Shown piece after piece: positions 61,081-64,000 of a stretch of 64,000 nucleotides of DNA (position 1 is its first letter; each line of letters begins with the position of its first letter). The notes under the pieces were generated by a model that made no database searches, was not told where the DNA came from, and saw only the letters and a program-made list of their open reading frames with translations. The DNA comes from Lethocerus indicus (Eukaryota; Arthropoda; Insecta; Hemiptera; Belostomatidae), in the NCBI GenBank assembly GCA_019843655.1, contig JACDQD010000103.1:6696001-6760000 (forward strand), written 5' to 3'. Made by a program: the position numbers and the translations under genes.

Positions 61081-64000
61081 TTTCACGTTTCGGGCTTTGC
61101 TTACCGTCGGATCCTTAAAATAAAAAGAACAAAAAACAACCCGTCCAACTACGAGGCTGCCGGGGGGCCGAGTCATTAGTTAAAAGATTTTCTCTTTCCT
61201 CGTCGTCTTTTCCTTTTTCGGTCGCTCGAAGAGTCAATGTAAATACCGAAGAAGCGAAATATTTAAACAGTGCTGCCAGTATTATGATTTTCATTCGGTT
61301 ACCCGCATAGTTTTCGCAACCTATAAACCTGTAAATAATCCCCAATAATCTGTCCGGTTGTCTGTCTAGGAGTATAAATTTCAATTCTACTCACTGGGAT
61401 AAAACGAAACATTTGGTGGCTATGGCCTTGTATGCCATAGCTTGTAGTGGCTAGCTGTTCAATTAAATTACACTACTTTTGAGATTTGAGCCCGGCGTTC
61501 AATCCCCGAATGGATAGGAATAATAAACTTCCTGGCCGAAACTGGGAATCAGGGTTTAGAAGTGTGGAGAAGTGCGAAAGGTCGAATACCTTCAATGAAC
61601 GAAGTATTTCAGGAAATATTTCAGTCACAATCCTCTCTTGGGAGACATCGGTTCTTCGGGATGTTCATGCAATAAAGGAGGGATAGTAAAAAACCCTCAT
61701 CTATACATAATATTGCGCGATGATGGGTTGCTCGCGACAAAATTATTATGAACGTTATTAATCTGGTTGTAACTATAAAAGCTATTGCAATACCACTCAT
61801 TTTTTTACGAACAACCACGAGGCATCAGATGGACTTTATTCGAAAACAGAGATAAACCCGGGAATCTATACTGTTAAAAGGAAGATAAGGCTAGATAATA
61901 GATCTTGAGAAGGAAGGGCACCGGACCGTAATTAAGCCGGGTCTCCCACGGGGCTGCTCTAATGGAGTGATTGTCGACCACCAGAAGACATCGTGTTCTC
62001 GGTTTCCCACGGAAATTCCACGCCGGGAATGAAGCAATAAACGACCTCCGTTTTGGGCCCGGACTCTCCCTTATTGGCCACCGTTTGCACCACCGCCACT
62101 GTACCGTCCCGACCAGATTGGTAAACCTCCCGAACCGGTGGATTATAGATTAAGAATTTCCATATTTTTCGCAGCTATATTAAATTTACGCGGCGAGCTA
62201 TATAGTCAGTGTGCAGAATCACCAGGCAGAAATACGGAATCCATAAATTATTTTAATACTATACTGAAAACATACCTCCACTACAGAATTATTAGTTATA
62301 CGAAGCATATCAAGTACATGTTTGTATGTCGACTATCAATAAATTACGTGTAGGGGCATCGTTGCATAATATATGAGGTGGAATACTTTAGACTTAGCAG
62401 TAATGTTGCCACAGAAAAAAGATGTAGCAGGAAGAAATCACGGAATCGAACTGGAAGAACGAGAGAAAATACTTTCATACGGCGATAGAAACGGCGTGGA
62501 GTTTTAATAACAACTTATAATTTGATTTATGGCCGCTGAGTCTTCCTCGTTAGAAAGTTCAAGCCAGCTTTCTAACTCGCAACAATTCAATCAGAACGAT
62601 AGATAAAAATGAACAAAGAAACTCTAAGAGTAGAATATATTTCTGATCACGATATAGTTTTAATAATTTGATTCGGCTCCCCACTATCATCACTGTCGAC
62701 AGAGCAGTTCTGATGTCCTAACAATGGCCACTCGATTTTAAAGAAGTAACAGCAACTATTGTAATAGTATCTAAGACAGAGGAAGTTTCAATAAACGAGA
62801 GGCCGTACGTACTACCATTGGTAAGCCATCACCGCATTTATTTATTTATTTCCCGCCTTCCCCGGACCTTTCTACAGTACTTTTAATAAAGCGTTATCAG
62901 ATTACAAATTAATATTTTTAAAACATATCCGAAAGAAATTATTCTGACAAAAAATGAATCGGGCCCTATTACCACACTTAAATAGGGCTTATTTTAGCGT
63001 TATTTTGGGAGGCATGTTGTCAGGCAATAATTCATGCTATCGGTCGATTAGCGACAGCGCTAATCACTCCGTATTTCTGCGACCAACCAAAACACGATAT
63101 AATCGAGCGCCCCCCCCACCATCAAAATCGCCACTACAACTAATTTGCATTCCGGTTCGAATTTATGAATACGGAGAACGCTGAATAATAAGCTCAATTT
63201 TAGCGTACGTATCCGCACTCTTTCTTTCTTAAATTCTGTTTCTCAGGTCACGGACAAAAAAAAATAACAAAACACGTAGTTTAAAATCTTCTCGATACGA
63301 TAATGGAGAGTGAAAAAGTTCTAATTCGCAAAGCCGTACAATCGCGGTACAAAAGTTACGGCACAAAAAGCGGAAAGGGACGTAAAGTTAGCTTCGTTGG
63401 AAAGAAAAAAAGAAACAGAAGTCGGTCTCGAAGAATCTTAAATGATACCGGTAGTGGGGAAAGCATTAATTGTCACGGGTTCCCAGAAGTATCAAGTCGT
63501 CGGAAGAAAAAGAAGGGTGAAAATAGTGCACGTCGAGAGCCCCTCTTCCCCCGGCAGCGACTGCGGTTTCACCGACGACCAACCGGGGACGCACTCGACA
63601 ATTTATATTCTTCACAAACATCAATCCAACGTTTGTTGCTAGTTCTGAACATCATTGGGGTTCATTCGTTTTTAATTATTCAATTCGCGCATAATAGAAA
63701 CGTGTGCAATTGCTAGGAATTGAACCAAAGCCGAGCCCAGGGGAAGAACGCAAGGAAACACTAACAGAAGAAATCGCCGTCGTGTTCCAAATTTTAAAAC
63801 ATCAGTGGCCCCCGCTATTCGGCTAATCAATTTTAACTAATTTTATGTTTATGGCTACTTTGAAAATATGTTCGAGATATAAGTTGCCGGGTATCCTTTG
63901 GTATTTATGTTTCTACCAACAGATAAAAAATGTTAGAAGACAGCTATTCTTTTTAAATTAAATTATTCTGCACATCCGATATTTGAACATCAAAATGGAG
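61080..64000. other. noncoding with GC patches; basic ORF near the right end
   Basis: Patches at 61100-61180, 61480-61680, 61920-62160 and 63300-63620. A very strong acceptor-like CTTTCTTTCTTAAATTCTGTTTCTCAG ends at 63246; 57 nt later an ATG (63303, purine at -3, G at +4) opens 137 codons, strongly K/R-rich (G-K-K-K-R-N-R-S-R-S-R-R), with a second frame open for 66 codons inside it. It could be a 5'-UTR exon plus start of a gene or a shadow of a CpG patch. Confidence 0.3.
61419..61441. other. short inverted repeat
   Basis: GCTATGGC (61419-61426) and GCCATAGC (61434-61441) with a 7-base loop; pairing does not extend past the arms. Confidence 0.85.

Noticed and set aside
61419..61441. miRNA precursor
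   Set aside because: Stem is only 8 bp and does not extend; no known miRNA seed recognised.
1..64000. tRNA, rRNA, CRISPR, prokaryotic operons or homeobox exons
   Set aside because: No A-box/B-box pairs with cloverleaf geometry, no regularly spaced repeats, no operon-like ORFs, and no W-F-x-N-R homeobox signature seen on either strand.

Overview
This window looks like a eukaryotic nuclear genome, most likely an arthropod and probably an insect. It has no dense ORFs, operons, bacterial signals or phage signals. Two short segments have clean spliceosomal borders. One fragment matches the reverse-transcriptase tail of a Jockey-type non-LTR retrotransposon. The background is AT-rich with pure (TA)n microsatellites, and CpG is not depleted. 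No open frame exceeds 167 codons; over 64 kb and six frames, ORFs of that size are within chance, particularly in the GC-rich patches.

The best reading is the inside or flank of one large-intron gene on the minus strand. A 104-nt exon at 30386-30489 and a 55-nt exon at 2265-2319 each have a polypyrimidine-AG acceptor and a consensus donor. Their phases join without a break (first exon ends phase 0, second starts phase 0), and together they add 53 codons, so the pair could be included or skipped without shifting frame. The intron between them would be about 28 kb. I cannot name the gene: the peptide is basic with an R-R-V-S motif in the first exon and W- and G-rich in the second.

Layout: 1-2.3 kb is mostly AT-rich with one microexon-like segment; 2.3-30.4 kb is the putative 28-kb intron, holding many CpG-dense patches (4.6-5.1, 7.1-7.3, 11.9-13.7, 14.2-16.9, 17.4-21.9, 24.1-24.9, 26.2-26.9, 28.1-29.0 kb) between AT-rich stretches, four of the ten simple repeats, and a Jockey remnant at 29.64-29.92 kb in antisense orientation to the exons. 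From 30.5 to 33.1 kb the sequence is AT-rich and featureless. From 33 to 64 kb it again alternates AT-rich DNA with GC patches, plus short dyads, CGATA/TGATTA/GA-rich motif clusters and weak exon candidates. The alternation of compact CpG-dense modules with AT-rich DNA around tiny exons fits a regulatory-element-rich intron of a developmental or neuronal gene, but this is inference; cross-species alignment or RNA data would decide it.

Nothing here amounts to a demonstrable new system. The items most worth a check are the paired phase-compatible exons, the CpG-module archipelago, the CGATA dyad cluster at 40.4 kb, the candidate plus-strand exon at 10.42 kb, and the open LINE remnant beside an exon.
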